A stretch of DNA of 49,349 bases from an uncultured Clostridium sp. (GTDB lineage Bacteria; Bacillota; Clostridia; TANB77; CAG-508), in contig USJO01000005.1 of NCBI GenBank assembly GCA_900555075.1, forward strand, positions 1 through 49,349, given 5' to 3'. Shown piece after piece: positions 8,758-17,632 of this stretch. The notes beneath the pieces are model-generated. The model was not told the origin of the DNA. It did no database searches and worked only from the letters and a program-made list of their open reading frames with translations. A program made the translations under genes and the position numbers. Position 1 is the first letter of the stretch. The number at the start of each line of letters is the position of its first letter.

Positions 8758-10130
8758 ATGCCAAAACAATCAACAATATTTGTATGTAGTAATTGTGGAA
8801 ACGAATCGCCCAAATGGTTTGGAAAATGCCCAGCTTGTAATGAATGGAATACTTGTTATGAAGAAAAAAATCAAAACAAAGTAGTAGGAAAATTAACCTC
8901 AAAGGAAAAGGTAGAACCAACTGTTCTAAACAATATACAGAAACAAGATATAAAAAGAACCTCAACTGGATTCGAGGAGTTAGATAAAGTTTTAGGCGGA
9001 GGTTTAGTAAAAGGTTCACTTACATTATTAGGTGGTGAACCAGGAATTGGAAAGTCTACACTAATTCTACAAATATGTGACAAAGTAAATGGTGAAGGAA
9101 AAGTTTTATATGTTTCAGGAGAAGAATCAGCAGAACAAATAAAAATAAGAGCAGACAGATTAGGAATAAACAATGACAACATATTATTTTTAGGAGAAAC
9201 AGATATAGAACTTATAGAAGATGCAATTGTAAAAGTAAAACCAAAACTAGTTATAATAGATTCAATTCAAACGATGTATTCAGATGAGATAACTTCAAGT
9301 CCGGGAAGTGTAAGCCAAGTAAGAGAAATAACATCAAAAATTATGAGGAACTGTAAAGAACAAAAAATAACAACAATAATAATAGGACATGTTACAAAAG
9401 AGCGGAAATATAGCAGGCCCAAGAGTTTTAGAACATATGGTAGATACAGTATTATACTTAGAAGGAGAAAGGTATTTCTCTTATAGAATAATAAGAGGAG
9501 TAAAAAACAGATTTGGTTCAACAAATGAGATTGGGATGTTTGAAATGCAAGACAAAGGAATGACGGAAATACAAAATCCATCATCAGTATTACTAAGAGA
9601 AAGAGAAGAAAACCCATCAGGCTCAATAGTAGTAGCAAGTATAGAAGGAACAAGACCAATTCTAGTAGAAATACAAGCACTAACATCTCGGAACAATTTT
9701 TGGCTTTCCAAGAAGAACAGCAAATGGAATAGACTATAATAGACTAACACTATTAATAGCAGTATTAGAAAAAGTAGTAGGAATGCCATTTGGAAATCAA
9801 GATGTATACTTAAATATTGTTGGAGGAATAAAAATAAACGAACCAGCATTAGACTTAGGTATAGTGCTAGCTGTAGCCTCAAGCTATAAAAATATAAGTA
9901 TACCACTAGAAACAATAGCAATAGGAGAAGTAGGGCTAACCGGAGAAGTAAGAAGCGTAAATATGATAGAAAAAAGAATAAAAGAAGCAGAAAAGCTAGG
10001 TTTCAAAACTTGCATAATACCAGAACACAATAAAAAACAACTAAAAGGAACATATACATCAAACATAATAGGAGTAAAAAACATATACGAAGCAATGAAA
10101 TATCTAAAATTAATAAAAAATATTTCATAA
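8758..10130 (+). CDS. radA: DNA repair protein RadA (Sms), read through two CGG +1 shifts
   Basis: RecA-like branch-migration ATPase for recombinational repair. The N-terminal C4 zinc finger uses Cys10, Cys13, Cys24 and Cys27. Walker A is GEPGIGKS (93-100). The RadA signature KNRFG is at 249-253, and a Lon-like C-terminal domain contains PRRTANGIDYNRL. The three frames are 8758-9402, 9404-9688 and 9690-10130. Omitting C9403 and C9689 gives 456 aa, the usual RadA length. The first join restores the conserved K-E/D-G motif in GHVTKEGNIAGP. The chosen ATG 8758 has AAGGAG at 8746-8751; the in-frame ATG at 8716 lies in a palindrome and lacks a ribosome site. Confidence 0.94.
9403..9406 (+). other. 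+1 frameshift site CGGA in radA (first)
   Basis: Codon context GAG-CGG-A. Skipping C9403 gives V-T-K-E-G-N-I-A-G-P, with the glycine conserved in RadA proteins. Without a shift translation stops at 9486. Confidence 0.93.
9689..9692 (+). other. +1 frameshift site CGGA in radA (second)
   Basis: Codon context TCT-CGG-A. Skipping C9689 gives A-L-T-S-G-T-I-F-G-F-P-R-R-T, the expected start of the RadA C-terminal domain. Without a shift translation stops at 9739. Confidence 0.92.
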
Positions 10131-10139
10131 AAAAAAAGC

Positions 10140-10168
10140 TTGACTTTTCCAAAAAGTTTTGATATTAT
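10140..10168 (+). promoter_or_regulatory. Sigma-A-type promoter of the lipoprotein gene
   Basis: TTGACT (10140-10145) and TATTAT (10163-10168) with a 17-base spacer, starting 10 bases after the radA stop. GGAGGTGAT at 10187-10195 serves the ATG at 10202. Confidence 0.8.
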
Positions 10169-10201
10169 GAAAATATAAAATTTAATGGAGGTGATAAAAA
10201 A

Positions 10202-10642
10202 ATGAAAAAAACATTAAAAGTAGTATTATTAATGCTTTGCTTACTAGTAGTATTATTAGCTTTAACAGGTTGTGGAAATAAATTAGTTGCAACAAAAGAC
10301 GTAGAAGAAACATCTAGTACTCCAAAACATAAAGAGGAAGTAGAAGTATCTTTCAAAAATGATAAAGTTGATAAGGTTAAAATGACATTTATCTTTGAAA
10401 ATGATGATACAGCAAAGAAATATGTTGATGAATATAATGCAATGATTCAAGTTTTAAAATCATTTGCAGGAGAAGAAGAAGGAAAAGTAAACCTTCCAAC
10501 ATTAACACAAAGTGGCAAAAAAGCTACAATGGAACTAGATGCCAAAACATTTGCTGAACTATCAGAAGACGAAAAAATAGAAAGTATGACTAGAGAAGAA
10601 ATAAAGAAATCTCTAGAGGACGAAGGATATACAGTAAAATAA
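10202..10642 (+). CDS. Small lipoprotein, YehR/DUF1307-like
   Basis: A 146-aa exported lipoprotein of uncertain function. A basic N-terminus and hydrophobic stretch end in the lipobox LTGC with Cys24 as the lipidation site. The mature part is charged, predicted alpha/beta, and contains a stretch resembling the DUF1307 (YehR) family around FKNDKVDKVKMTFIFEN. That similarity is my recognition only and is tentative. The gene has its own strong promoter, ribosome site and terminator, so it is a single-gene transcription unit. Confidence 0.7.
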   Translation: MKKTLKVVLLMLCLLVVLLALTGCGNKLVATKDVEETSSTPKHKEEVEVSFKNDKVDKVKMTFIFENDDTAKKYVDEYNAMIQVLKSFAGEEEGKVNLPTLTQSGKKATMELDAKTFAELSEDEKIESMTREEIKKSLEDEGYTVK

Positions 10643-10655
10643 ACTTCGCACAAAT

Positions 10656-10681
10656 AAAAACTGGAGCAATCCAGTTTTTTT
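10656..10681 (+). terminator. Rho-independent terminator after the lipoprotein gene
   Basis: AAAAACTGGA and TCCAGTTTTT pair around a GCAA loop (10666-10669), and a U-tract follows. Confidence 0.9.
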
Positions 10682-10692
10682 ATTTTAAGTAC

Positions 10693-10721
10693 TTGCATAA
10701 AATATATTTATATAATATAAT
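10693..10721 (+). promoter_or_regulatory. Sigma-A-type promoter of glmS
   Basis: TTGCAT (10693-10698) and TATAAT (10716-10721) with 17 bases between. The leader of about 65 bases is too short for a glmS ribozyme. Confidence 0.75.
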
Positions 10722-10789
10722 ACATAATGTTCATAAGCAAAAATGAATAGTTAAAGGACAAAATGCTTTGCATTTTAAAGGAGGTAAAT

Positions 10790-12628
10790 ATGTGTGGTAT
10801 AGTAGGATATATAGGAACAAAAAAAGCAACACCAATATTAATACAAGGATTAACAAGATTAGAGTACAGAGGTTATGATTCAGCAGGAATTGCAGTAATT
10901 GAAGATAATAAAATTAAAGTAGAAAAAGACAAGGGAAGAGTAAGTAATTTAGCTTCTTTAGATGGAATTGATAATTTAAAAGGAACAATTGGAATAGCAC
11001 ATACAAGATGGGCAACACATGGTAAACCATCAAAGGAAAATTCACACCCACATATGGATATGGATGGCTTATTTGCAATAGTACATAATGGAATAGTTGA
11101 AAATTATAATGAATTAAAAAATGATTTAATTCAAAAAGGATATAAATTTGTATCACAAACAGATACAGAGGTAGTGTCAAATTTAATAAGCTATTACTAT
11201 AAACAAGATAAAGACAATGATGATTTAAGATTTCTAAGAGCAGTAAAAAATGCTTGTATGGATTTAAAAGGAAGTTTTGCTCTTGAAATAATTTCAAGTA
11301 AAGCACCAGACAAAATGATAGTGGTAAGAAAAGATAGTCCACTAGTTATTGGAAAAGGAAAAGGAGAAAACTATATAGCCTCAGACATACCAGCGATACT
11401 TTCATATACAAAGGATTTTTATTTCTTAAATGATTATGAATTTGCTTATTTGAGTAAAGACGATGTAAAATTCTATGATACAGAATTAAACGAAATAAAA
11501 AAGGAAACTAGTGCAATAGAATGGGACAGCAAAGGGGCAGAAAAAGATGGATATGAGCATTTTATGTTAAAAGAAATATATGAACAACCAAAAGCAATAA
11601 GAGAAACAATAGGAACAAGGCTTAACAATTCAAAAGTAAATTTTGATGAACTAGGATTTACAAAGGATTATTTAGAAAGTATAAATAAAATGTATGTAAT
11701 AGCATGTGGCACAGCAATGCACGCAGGACTAGTTTCAAAAAACTTATTTGAAAAACTTTGCAAGATACCAGTAGAGGTAGATATTGCATCAGAATTTAGG
11801 TATAGAGATCCACTTGTAGATGACAAAACATTAGTAATATATATTAGCCAATCAGGAGAAACAGCAGATACGATAGCAGCACTTAAACTTGCAAAGTCAA
11901 AAGGAGCAAAAACAATAGCAATATCAAATGTTATAGGAAGCTCAATAACAAGAGAAGCAGACTATTCAATATATACACATGCAGGACCAGAAATTGCAGT
12001 TGCATCAACAAAAGCATACACATCACAAGTAACAATGTTAACATTAATAGCTCTATATTTTGCAGAAATATTAGGAAGAACTGATACAAACAAAATAGAC
12101 ACAATAAAAGAAGACTTATTAAAATTACCTAGCAAAGCAGAGGAATTACTAAAAGATACTTCAAAGATTCAAGAAGTAGCAAAAAGAATATATAAAGAAA
12201 AAGATATGTTCTTCCTTGGCAGAGGAGTAGATTATGCAGTAAGCTTAGAAGGTTCTTTAAAACTAAAGGAAATATCATATATACATTCAGAAGGATATGC
12301 ATCAGGAGAGTTAAAACATGGACCAATAGCACTAATAGACACAGGAGTAACAGTAATAGCAACAATAACAAATAAAAACTTAGTAGAAAAATCAATTAGC
12401 AATATACAAGAAGTACTATCAAGAGGAGCAAAAGTAATAGTTGTAACAAATCAGAACATAGAAAACAAAGGTTTTGATACAATAATTAGAATACCAGAAA
12501 TTTCTACAGAAATATCACCAGTACTTTCAATAATACCATTGCAATTATTATCATATTACATATCAAAAGAAAAGGGATTAGACGTAGACAAACCACGTAA
12601 TTTAGCTAAATCAGTAACTGTAGAATAA
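10790..12628 (+). CDS. glmS: Glutamine--fructose-6-phosphate aminotransferase (isomerising)
   Basis: Makes glucosamine-6-phosphate from fructose-6-phosphate and glutamine, the entry step to UDP-GlcNAc and the cell wall. The start must be ATG 10790 because the next residue, Cys2 in MCGIVGYIG, is the N-terminal glutaminase nucleophile; an in-frame ATG at 10763 would block it. AAAGGAGGT precedes the ATG. The glutaminase domain includes HTRWATHG and is followed by two SIS sugar-isomerase domains containing SQSGETADT and the C-terminal KPRNLAKSVTVE. The length of 612 aa is normal. Confidence 0.97.
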   Translation: MCGIVGYIGTKKATPILIQGLTRLEYRGYDSAGIAVIEDNKIKVEKDKGRVSNLASLDGIDNLKGTIGIAHTRWATHGKPSKENSHPHMDMDGLFAIVHNGIVENYNELKNDLIQKGYKFVSQTDTEVVSNLISYYYKQDKDNDDLRFLRAVKNACMDLKGSFALEIISSKAPDKMIVVRKDSPLVIGKGKGENYIASDIPAILSYTKDFYFLNDYEFAYLSKDDVKFYDTELNEIKKETSAIEWDSKGAEKDGYEHFMLKEIYEQPKAIRETIGTRLNNSKVNFDELGFTKDYLESINKMYVIACGTAMHAGLVSKNLFEKLCKIPVEVDIASEFRYRDPLVDDKTLVIYISQSGETADTIAALKLAKSKGAKTIAISNVIGSSITREADYSIYTHAGPEIAVASTKAYTSQVTMLTLIALYFAEILGRTDTNKIDTIKEDLLKLPSKAEELLKDTSKIQEVAKRIYKEKDMFFLGRGVDYAVSLEGSLKLKEISYIHSEGYASGELKHGPIALIDTGVTVIATITNKNLVEKSISNIQEVLSRGAKVIVVTNQNIENKGFDTIIRIPEISTEISPVLSIIPLQLLSYYISKEKGLDVDKPRNLAKSVTVE

Positions 12629-12634
12629 GAAAAT

Positions 12635-12700
12635 TACTTAGTCTGTCTTTGAAGTATGTGCAAAACAAATACTACTTACTTCGTTTAGGCTGACTAAGTA
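12635..12700 (+). other. Long intergenic inverted repeat between glmS and ruvA
   Basis: TACTTAGTC (12635-12643) pairs perfectly with GACTAAGTA (12692-12700). Inside, GAAGTA and TACTTC can form a second stem. No U-tract follows. It may be a processing site or an mRNA-stabilising element; the function is unknown. Confidence 0.45.
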
Positions 12701-12727
12701 TTGCTTATGCAAAAGGAGTGAACACTT

Positions 12728-13327
12728 ATGTATGCATATATAAATGGAAAAATTGTAGACAAAGCAAACAATTATGTAGTAATAGATAATGGAGGCATAG
12801 GATACAAAATATTTATGTCTCCAAGCGTTATAGAAAAATTACCAGACACAGGTGAAAATCTAAAGGTATATACATACTATTATGTAAGAGAAGATAACAT
12901 CGCATTATATGGTTTCCTAAGTAATGAAGAATTACGAATGTTCGAATTACTACTATCAGTAAGTGGAATAGGAGCAAAGTCAGCAATCCAGATACTTTCT
13001 AGCATAACACCATCAAGCTTTGCACTAGCAGTAATATCAAATGACGTATCAAAAATAGTAAAAATACCAGGAATAGGAAACAAAACAGCAGGAAGAATTA
13101 TACTAGAATTAAAGGACAAGTTAAAAACAGAACAGACAATAAATCAAAATGAAAAAATTACCAAAGTAATAGACCTTGAAGAAAAAGACACAGAAGCAAT
13201 AACAGCACTTCAAGTACTAGGCTACACAAGAAAAGAAATATCAAAAGTATTAGAAAAAATAGATACACAAAACTTAACAGTAGAAGAAATAATTAAAAAA
13301 GCACTATTAACACTAGGAAACCAATAA
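12728..13327 (+). CDS. ruvA: Holliday junction branch migration protein RuvA
   Basis: DNA-binding subunit (199 aa) that clamps Holliday junctions and loads the RuvB motor. The N-terminal OB fold begins MYAYINGKIVDK, helix-hairpin-helix motifs include VSGIGAKSA and PGIGNKTAGRI, and the small C-terminal three-helix domain that contacts RuvB is present. AAAAGGAGTG precedes the ATG. Unusually, the gene is followed not by ruvB but by rarA, another recombination-related AAA+ ATPase. Confidence 0.95.
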   Translation: MYAYINGKIVDKANNYVVIDNGGIGYKIFMSPSVIEKLPDTGENLKVYTYYYVREDNIALYGFLSNEELRMFELLLSVSGIGAKSAIQILSSITPSSFALAVISNDVSKIVKIPGIGNKTAGRIILELKDKLKTEQTINQNEKITKVIDLEEKDTEAITALQVLGYTRKEISKVLEKIDTQNLTVEEIIKKALLTLGNQ

Positions 13328-13371
13328 ATAAAAAATGTTTATTATTTCACGAACAAAGGGAGTGAAAAAGT

Positions 13372-14611
13372 ATGGAGCCACTAGCACACAGAGTACGACC
13401 AACAAAACTTGAAGAATTTGTAGGACAAGAAGAAATACTTGGACAAGACAAAATACTATATAGAACAATAAAAGCAGATAGGCTAACAAGCTTAATCCTA
13501 TGGGGACCAACAGGTTGTGGAAAAACATCAATTGCAAAAGTAATAAGCAATACAACTAAATATAAATTCATACAATTAAATGCAGTAACTGCTGGGGTTG
13601 CAGATATAAAAAAAGCAGTAGAAGAATCTAAAAATATGCTACTTAACCCATCAGGAAAATGCATTTTATTTATAGACGAAATTCATAGGTTTAATAAACT
13701 TCAACAAGATGCATTACTTCCATTTGTGGAAGATGGAACAATAATACTAATTGGTGCAACAACAGAAAACCCATATTTTTCAGTAAACAAAGCCTTAATA
13801 TCAAGATCAATGGTAGTAAAATTAAAACCATTGACATATAACGACATATTTAAAATTTTAAAAAACTCATTAGAAAATAAAGACGGATTAGCAAATTACA
13901 ACATAGAAATAGAAGATGAAACTTTATTAGCTATAGCAAAACTATCTGGAGGAGATGTAAGAACAGCACTAAATACACTAGAGCTTGCTGTACTTACAAC
14001 AGAGATGGATTCAGATGGAAAAATAAAAATAACAAAAGAAATAGCAGCAAATTGCATGGGTAAGAAAAAAACAATGTTTGATAAATCGGGGGATTCTCAC
14101 TACGACAACATAAGTGCATTTATAAAGTCTATGAGGGGAAGCGATCCAGATGCAACAATATTTTACCTAGCAAGAGCAATCAACGGAGGAGAAGATCCAG
14201 TATTTTTAGCAAGAAGGATAGTAATTGCAGCATCAGAAGATGTAGGTTTGGCAAATCCAAATGCTCTAGTAGTAGCAACATCAGCAATGCAAGCAGTTGC
14301 AAATGTAGGTATGCCAGAAGCAAGGATAATACTTGCAGAAGCAGCACTATATGTGGCTACTTCTAAAAAATCAAACTGTGCATACCTAGCAATAGACAAA
14401 GCTTTAGTAGATGTATCAAGCAAAGACACAGGAGAAATACCAATGCACATAAGAAACGCACCAGTCACACGGAATGAGCGAATTTGGATATGGAAAAGGA
14501 TACAAGTATCCACACGATTATCCAAACCATCAAGTTGAGCAACAATATTTACCAGACAAAATGCTAGGAACAAAATATTTCAAGAAAGACGAGACAGTAG
14601 ACAAAATTTAA
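13372..14611 (+). CDS. rarA: Replication-associated recombination protein A (RarA/MgsA), one CGG +1 shift
   Basis: AAA+ ATPase of the clamp-loader-like RarA/WRNIP1 family that acts at stalled replication forks. It starts MEPLAHRVRPTKLEEFVGQ, has Walker A GPTGCGKT and Walker B FIDEIHRF, and the RarA tail. The frames are 13372-14469 and 14471-14611. Omitting C14470 joins them into 412 aa, and the C-terminal segment reads GYGKGYKYPHDYP, the very conserved end of RarA. The unshifted frame would lose this and stop at 14538. The gene is 44 bases after ruvA with AAAGGGAGTG before the ATG. Confidence 0.94.
14470..14473 (+). other. +1 frameshift site CGGA in rarA
   Basis: Codon context ACA-CGG-A. Skipping C14470 gives A-P-V-T-G-M-S-E-F-G-Y-G-K-G, the conserved RarA C-terminus. 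Confidence 0.92.
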
Positions 14612-14744
14612 TATAGTCTTACGCCTACGATGTTTTTCGGGGGTTCTCAATTTATTCTAAATATAAAACTCCTGCGTTGGGCGAATTTTTTAGTAGTGAG
14701 TCTTAAATGGTAACCTACTGCTTACTATTTTTTTGTATTTATTA

Positions 14745-14773
14745 TTGTATTTGGCATATTTTTTTGATATAAT
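14745..14773 (+). promoter_or_regulatory. Sigma-A-type promoter of the HD-domain gene
   Basis: TTGTAT (14745-14750) and TATAAT (14768-14773) with 17 bases between. The preceding gap from 14612 has partial inverted repeats ending in a T-run, but no terminator I would call with confidence. Confidence 0.65.
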
Positions 14774-14798
14774 ACCAAATATAAAAAGGAGGAGATAA

Positions 14799-15459
14799 AT
14801 GGTAACTTTAGAGGATGTAAAGAATAATCCAGAAGTACAAGAATTAGTTATTGGAGCACAAAAACAATTGGATGCTCTTCGGATATACAGAACACTCTCA
14901 AAGGCATGTAAGTATAGTATCTAATAGAGCGGGAAGAATTTTAGAAACATTGGGATATGATGAATATAGGATTCAACTTGCAAAAATTGCAGGATATTTA
15001 CATGATATAGGAAATGGAGTAAACAGAGTTGACCATGCTCATTCAGGTGCGATACTTGCGTACAACATCTTAAAGGATATGGGAATGGATGTAAAAGATA
15101 GAACAGAAATAATGTCTGCAATTGGAAATCATGATGAAGCAACAGGAACGGCAGTTAGTGATATTTCGGCAGCTTTAATATTAGCAGATAAATCCGATGT
15201 GCATAGAGATAGAGTTGTAAATAAAAATCTAACAAAATTTGAAATCCATGATAGAGTAAATTATGCTGTAACAGAGGCTAATTTGGAAATTGATAATGTT
15301 GATCGAAAAGTAATATTAGATTTAACAATAGACACAAAAATATGTCCAGTATTAGACTATTTTGAAATTTTTATGGATAGAACAATGATGAGCAAATATG
15401 CAGCAAAATATTTAAATATTTGGTTTGAACTTATTATAAATAATACCAGGTTATTATAA
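14799..15459 (+). CDS. HD-domain phosphohydrolase, one CGG +1 shift
   Basis: HD-superfamily metal-dependent hydrolase; the substrate is unknown. The first 27 codons (14799-14879) and the rest (14881-15459) are in different frames. Omitting C14880 gives 219 aa with the family motif GYTEHSQRH directly at the join. The metal site HDIGNG follows in the YLHDIGNGVNRVDHAHSG region, then GNHDE. The start ATG 14799 has AAAGGAGGAGAT upstream and a promoter; starts inside the second frame lack a ribosome site and would miss the N-terminal helix. It probably heads a unit with the SecD-like gene 28 bases downstream. Confidence 0.85.
14880..14883 (+). other. +1 frameshift site CGGA in the HD-domain gene
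   Basis: Codon context CTT-CGG-A, only 27 codons from the start. Skipping C14880 gives D-A-L-G-Y-T-E-H, where the glycine is conserved in this HD family. Confidence 0.9.
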
Positions 15460-15487
15460 AATAAAAAATGAAAGGATTGAAGGAAAA

Positions 15488-16870
15488 GTGAAAAAATACA
15501 CAAAAACTTTAACAGTTGTTATAATCTTAGTTGTAGCTCTTTTAATGTTTGCATCATTTTTTGGAGTATATAAAAAGAATGAAAATGGTGAAAAAGTAAA
15601 TGTACTACCAAATTTAAAAACAGGAATGGAATTTGGACAAACTAGAGTAATTACAGCTGATGTAAGTGAAAAAACAACAAAAACAATATATGATGCAGAA
15701 GGAAAAGTTGTAACAGAAGAAGAAGGGGTAGAATATACTGAAGAAGCTGGATACAAAACAGTTCAAAATCCAGTAAATGATGAAACAGTTAAAACATTAG
15801 ACAACTACAAGAAAACAAAGAAAATTATTGAAAAAAGACTTAAAGGAAATAACGTTTCAGAATATCTAATAGACTTAGATGAAAAAACAGGAAAAATAAC
15901 AATAGAAATCCCAGAAAATAGTCAAGCAGATGAAGTTCAGAGCATAATAAAAAATTCAGGAAGTTTTATCTTATTAGATGGAGAAACATTTGAAGTTGTT
16001 TTTGACAATAAATATTTAGAAAAGGCAGAAGTAATGTATAGCCAAGGAGCCCTTCAAACAGGAATTTTCCTACAATTATCATTTAATGAGGAGGGAACAA
16101 AAAAAATTGAGGAGTTAAATAAAATATATGTTGAAACAACAGAAGAAAAAACGAATGAAGCAGGAGAAAAAGAAAATGTAACAAGTTCAAAAAAAGTTTG
16201 GGTTATATTAAATGATTCTTTCCTTGGAGAAACAGTACTTCCAAACATAGTATATAACAATAAAGTAATGTTAACCTTTGGTGTGTCAAATGATACAAAC
16301 GAATTAGAAGAAGCAAGAAAAGAAGCAAATCGTGAAGCTGTACTTTTAAATTCAGGAGCAAAACCAATTATTTATGAATACAAAAATGAAACAAAAGAAA
16401 CAAATCTAACTCAAGAAAAACTATTAATATTTGCAACATCAATTGGAATTGTATTCATAATAGCATATATATATTTAGTAATAAAATTTAAAGCAAAAGG
16501 CTTTATATCTGTATATTTTCAAATAGGATATTTAGGAATTTTACTATTAGTACTAAGACTAACTAATGTAGTTATAACAATGGAAGGAATTTCAGCAATA
16601 ATAATATCAATGATATTAGAGTATATATTCACATATATAGTTTTAAGAAACCTAAGTAAAGAAACAGAAGGCATGTACAAAAAAGCAAATTTAGAGTTCT
16701 TCTTAAATACACTTCCAATATACGTAATAGCAGTAGTATTTACCTTTGCAATAAAAACAAATATAAACAGTTTTGGAATGTCTTTATTCTGGGGAATAAT
16801 AATAATTTATATTTATAATTTTATATTCTCAAAGTTTATATTTGAAAACTTAAGTGGGAGGTCAAAATGA
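15488..16870 (+). CDS. secD: Divergent SecD-like protein translocase subunit
   Basis: Resembles SecD, the accessory Sec subunit that pulls substrates out using the proton motive force (460 aa). One N-terminal membrane segment is at about 7-26. A long extracytoplasmic domain follows, with a P1-type region (GSFILLDGETFEVVF and a later LSFNEEGTKKIEE segment). Five hydrophobic segments make up the C-terminal RND-type part. Where SecD normally has an Asp-containing AVDAN motif in its fourth segment, this protein has a plain hydrophobic stretch (IISMILEYIFTYIVL). A proton-coupled role is therefore doubtful. The start is GTG 15488 with a nearby GAAGGA. The stop overlaps the next start. Confidence 0.75.
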   Translation: MKKYTKTLTVVIILVVALLMFASFFGVYKKNENGEKVNVLPNLKTGMEFGQTRVITADVSEKTTKTIYDAEGKVVTEEEGVEYTEEAGYKTVQNPVNDETVKTLDNYKKTKKIIEKRLKGNNVSEYLIDLDEKTGKITIEIPENSQADEVQSIIKNSGSFILLDGETFEVVFDNKYLEKAEVMYSQGALQTGIFLQLSFNEEGTKKIEELNKIYVETTEEKTNEAGEKENVTSSKKVWVILNDSFLGETVLPNIVYNNKVMLTFGVSNDTNELEEARKEANREAVLLNSGAKPIIYEYKNETKETNLTQEKLLIFATSIGIVFIIAYIYLVIKFKAKGFISVYFQIGYLGILLLVLRLTNVVITMEGISAIIISMILEYIFTYIVLRNLSKETEGMYKKANLEFFLNTLPIYVIAVVFTFAIKTNINSFGMSLFWGIIIIYIYNFIFSKFIFENLSGRSK

Positions 16871-17247
16871 AAACAGTTAAAAAAATATTATTAATAATAT
16901 GTGTACTAGTAATAGCAGTAGGAATGTTTTTACTTGGAAAAAATGGACTAAATTATATTGATGGTTATACAAAAAATATTTTAATAGACAACGTAAAACA
17001 ATATGCAAATTATATAGGTATAGCAACAATAATAATATTACTTTATTATTCAATAAGATATTACAAAAAAGGTGTTTTAAAAATCTTAGGCACCTCCATA
17101 CTTGGAATCATGGGTTCAATAGTATTTGTACTAGCACTAATGGCAATAATAAGAATGCCAATAAATAGACTATTTTTTTCAATAATGCTTGCAACATATG
17201 TAGCTAGTATAATAGCTTTATCAGCAAATTTTGAAGAAAAAAATTAA
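16867..17247 (+). CDS. Small four-segment membrane protein next to secD
   Basis: A 126-aa protein with about four hydrophobic segments and no recognised motif. It begins within the last four bases of the SecD-like gene (ATGA overlap) behind GGGAGG, so the two are translationally coupled. It occupies the place where secF is usually found but is far too short for SecF and lacks its motifs. It could be a reduced SecF remnant or an unrelated partner. A strong terminator follows. Confidence 0.7.
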   Translation: MKTVKKILLIICVLVIAVGMFLLGKNGLNYIDGYTKNILIDNVKQYANYIGIATIIILLYYSIRYYKKGVLKILGTSILGIMGSIVFVLALMAIIRMPINRLFFSIMLATYVASIIALSANFEEKN

Positions 17248-17261
17248 TTCACCAAATAAGA

Positions 17262-17293
17262 AAATCCTTAATATATTATATTAGGGATTTTTT
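17262..17293 (+). terminator. Rho-independent terminator
   Basis: AAATCCTTAATA (17262-17273) pairs with TATTAGGGATTT (17279-17290) with one G-U pair, and more Ts follow. Confidence 0.9.
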
Positions 17294-17302
17294 AGGAGAT
17301 GA

Positions 17303-17632
17303 ATGAAAATGCTTAATATATTAATGAAAAAAATATGCAGGAGCAAGGAAAACATTACAGTAAAAGAGATGCTTGAAATTATAAAAACAAATGATAATGC
17401 AGTGCTTTTAGATGTTAGAAGTACGCAAGAATATAAAGAGGGACATATACGTGGAAGCATTAATATTCCAGTATATGATATAGAAAAAGAAGCACCAAAA
17501 AAGCTTGATAAAAATAGTATAATAATAGTGTATTGTAGTGCAGGAATAAGAAGTAAAAGAGCATTGCAGATTTTAAAAAAACAGGGCTATAAAAATTTAT
17601 ATAATATAGAAGGTGGAATAGAAAATCTATGA
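17303..17632 (+). CDS. Rhodanese-domain protein
   Basis: Single-domain rhodanese (109 aa or 107 aa). The fold motifs LLDVRSTQEYKEGHIRGSINIP and the active loop VYCSAGIRSKRA are clear, with the catalytic Cys that can carry a persulfide. The physiological sulfur acceptor is unknown. ATG codons at 17303 and 17309 share the AGGAG at 17294-17298; the second has the more usual spacing. The stop overlaps the ATG of the downstream HD phosphohydrolase (ATGA). Confidence 0.88.
   Translation: MKMLNILMKKICRSKENITVKEMLEIIKTNDNAVLLDVRSTQEYKEGHIRGSINIPVYDIEKEAPKKLDKNSIIIVYCSAGIRSKRALQILKKQGYKNLYNIEGGIENL

Noticed and set aside
10722..10789. glmS ribozyme in the glmS leader.
   Set aside because: The leader is about 65 bases, shorter than the ribozyme core, and none of its conserved parts is visible.
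14612..14744. Structured RNA or terminator in the gap after rarA.
   Set aside because: Several short partial inverted repeats exist but none forms a convincing stem followed by a U-tract.
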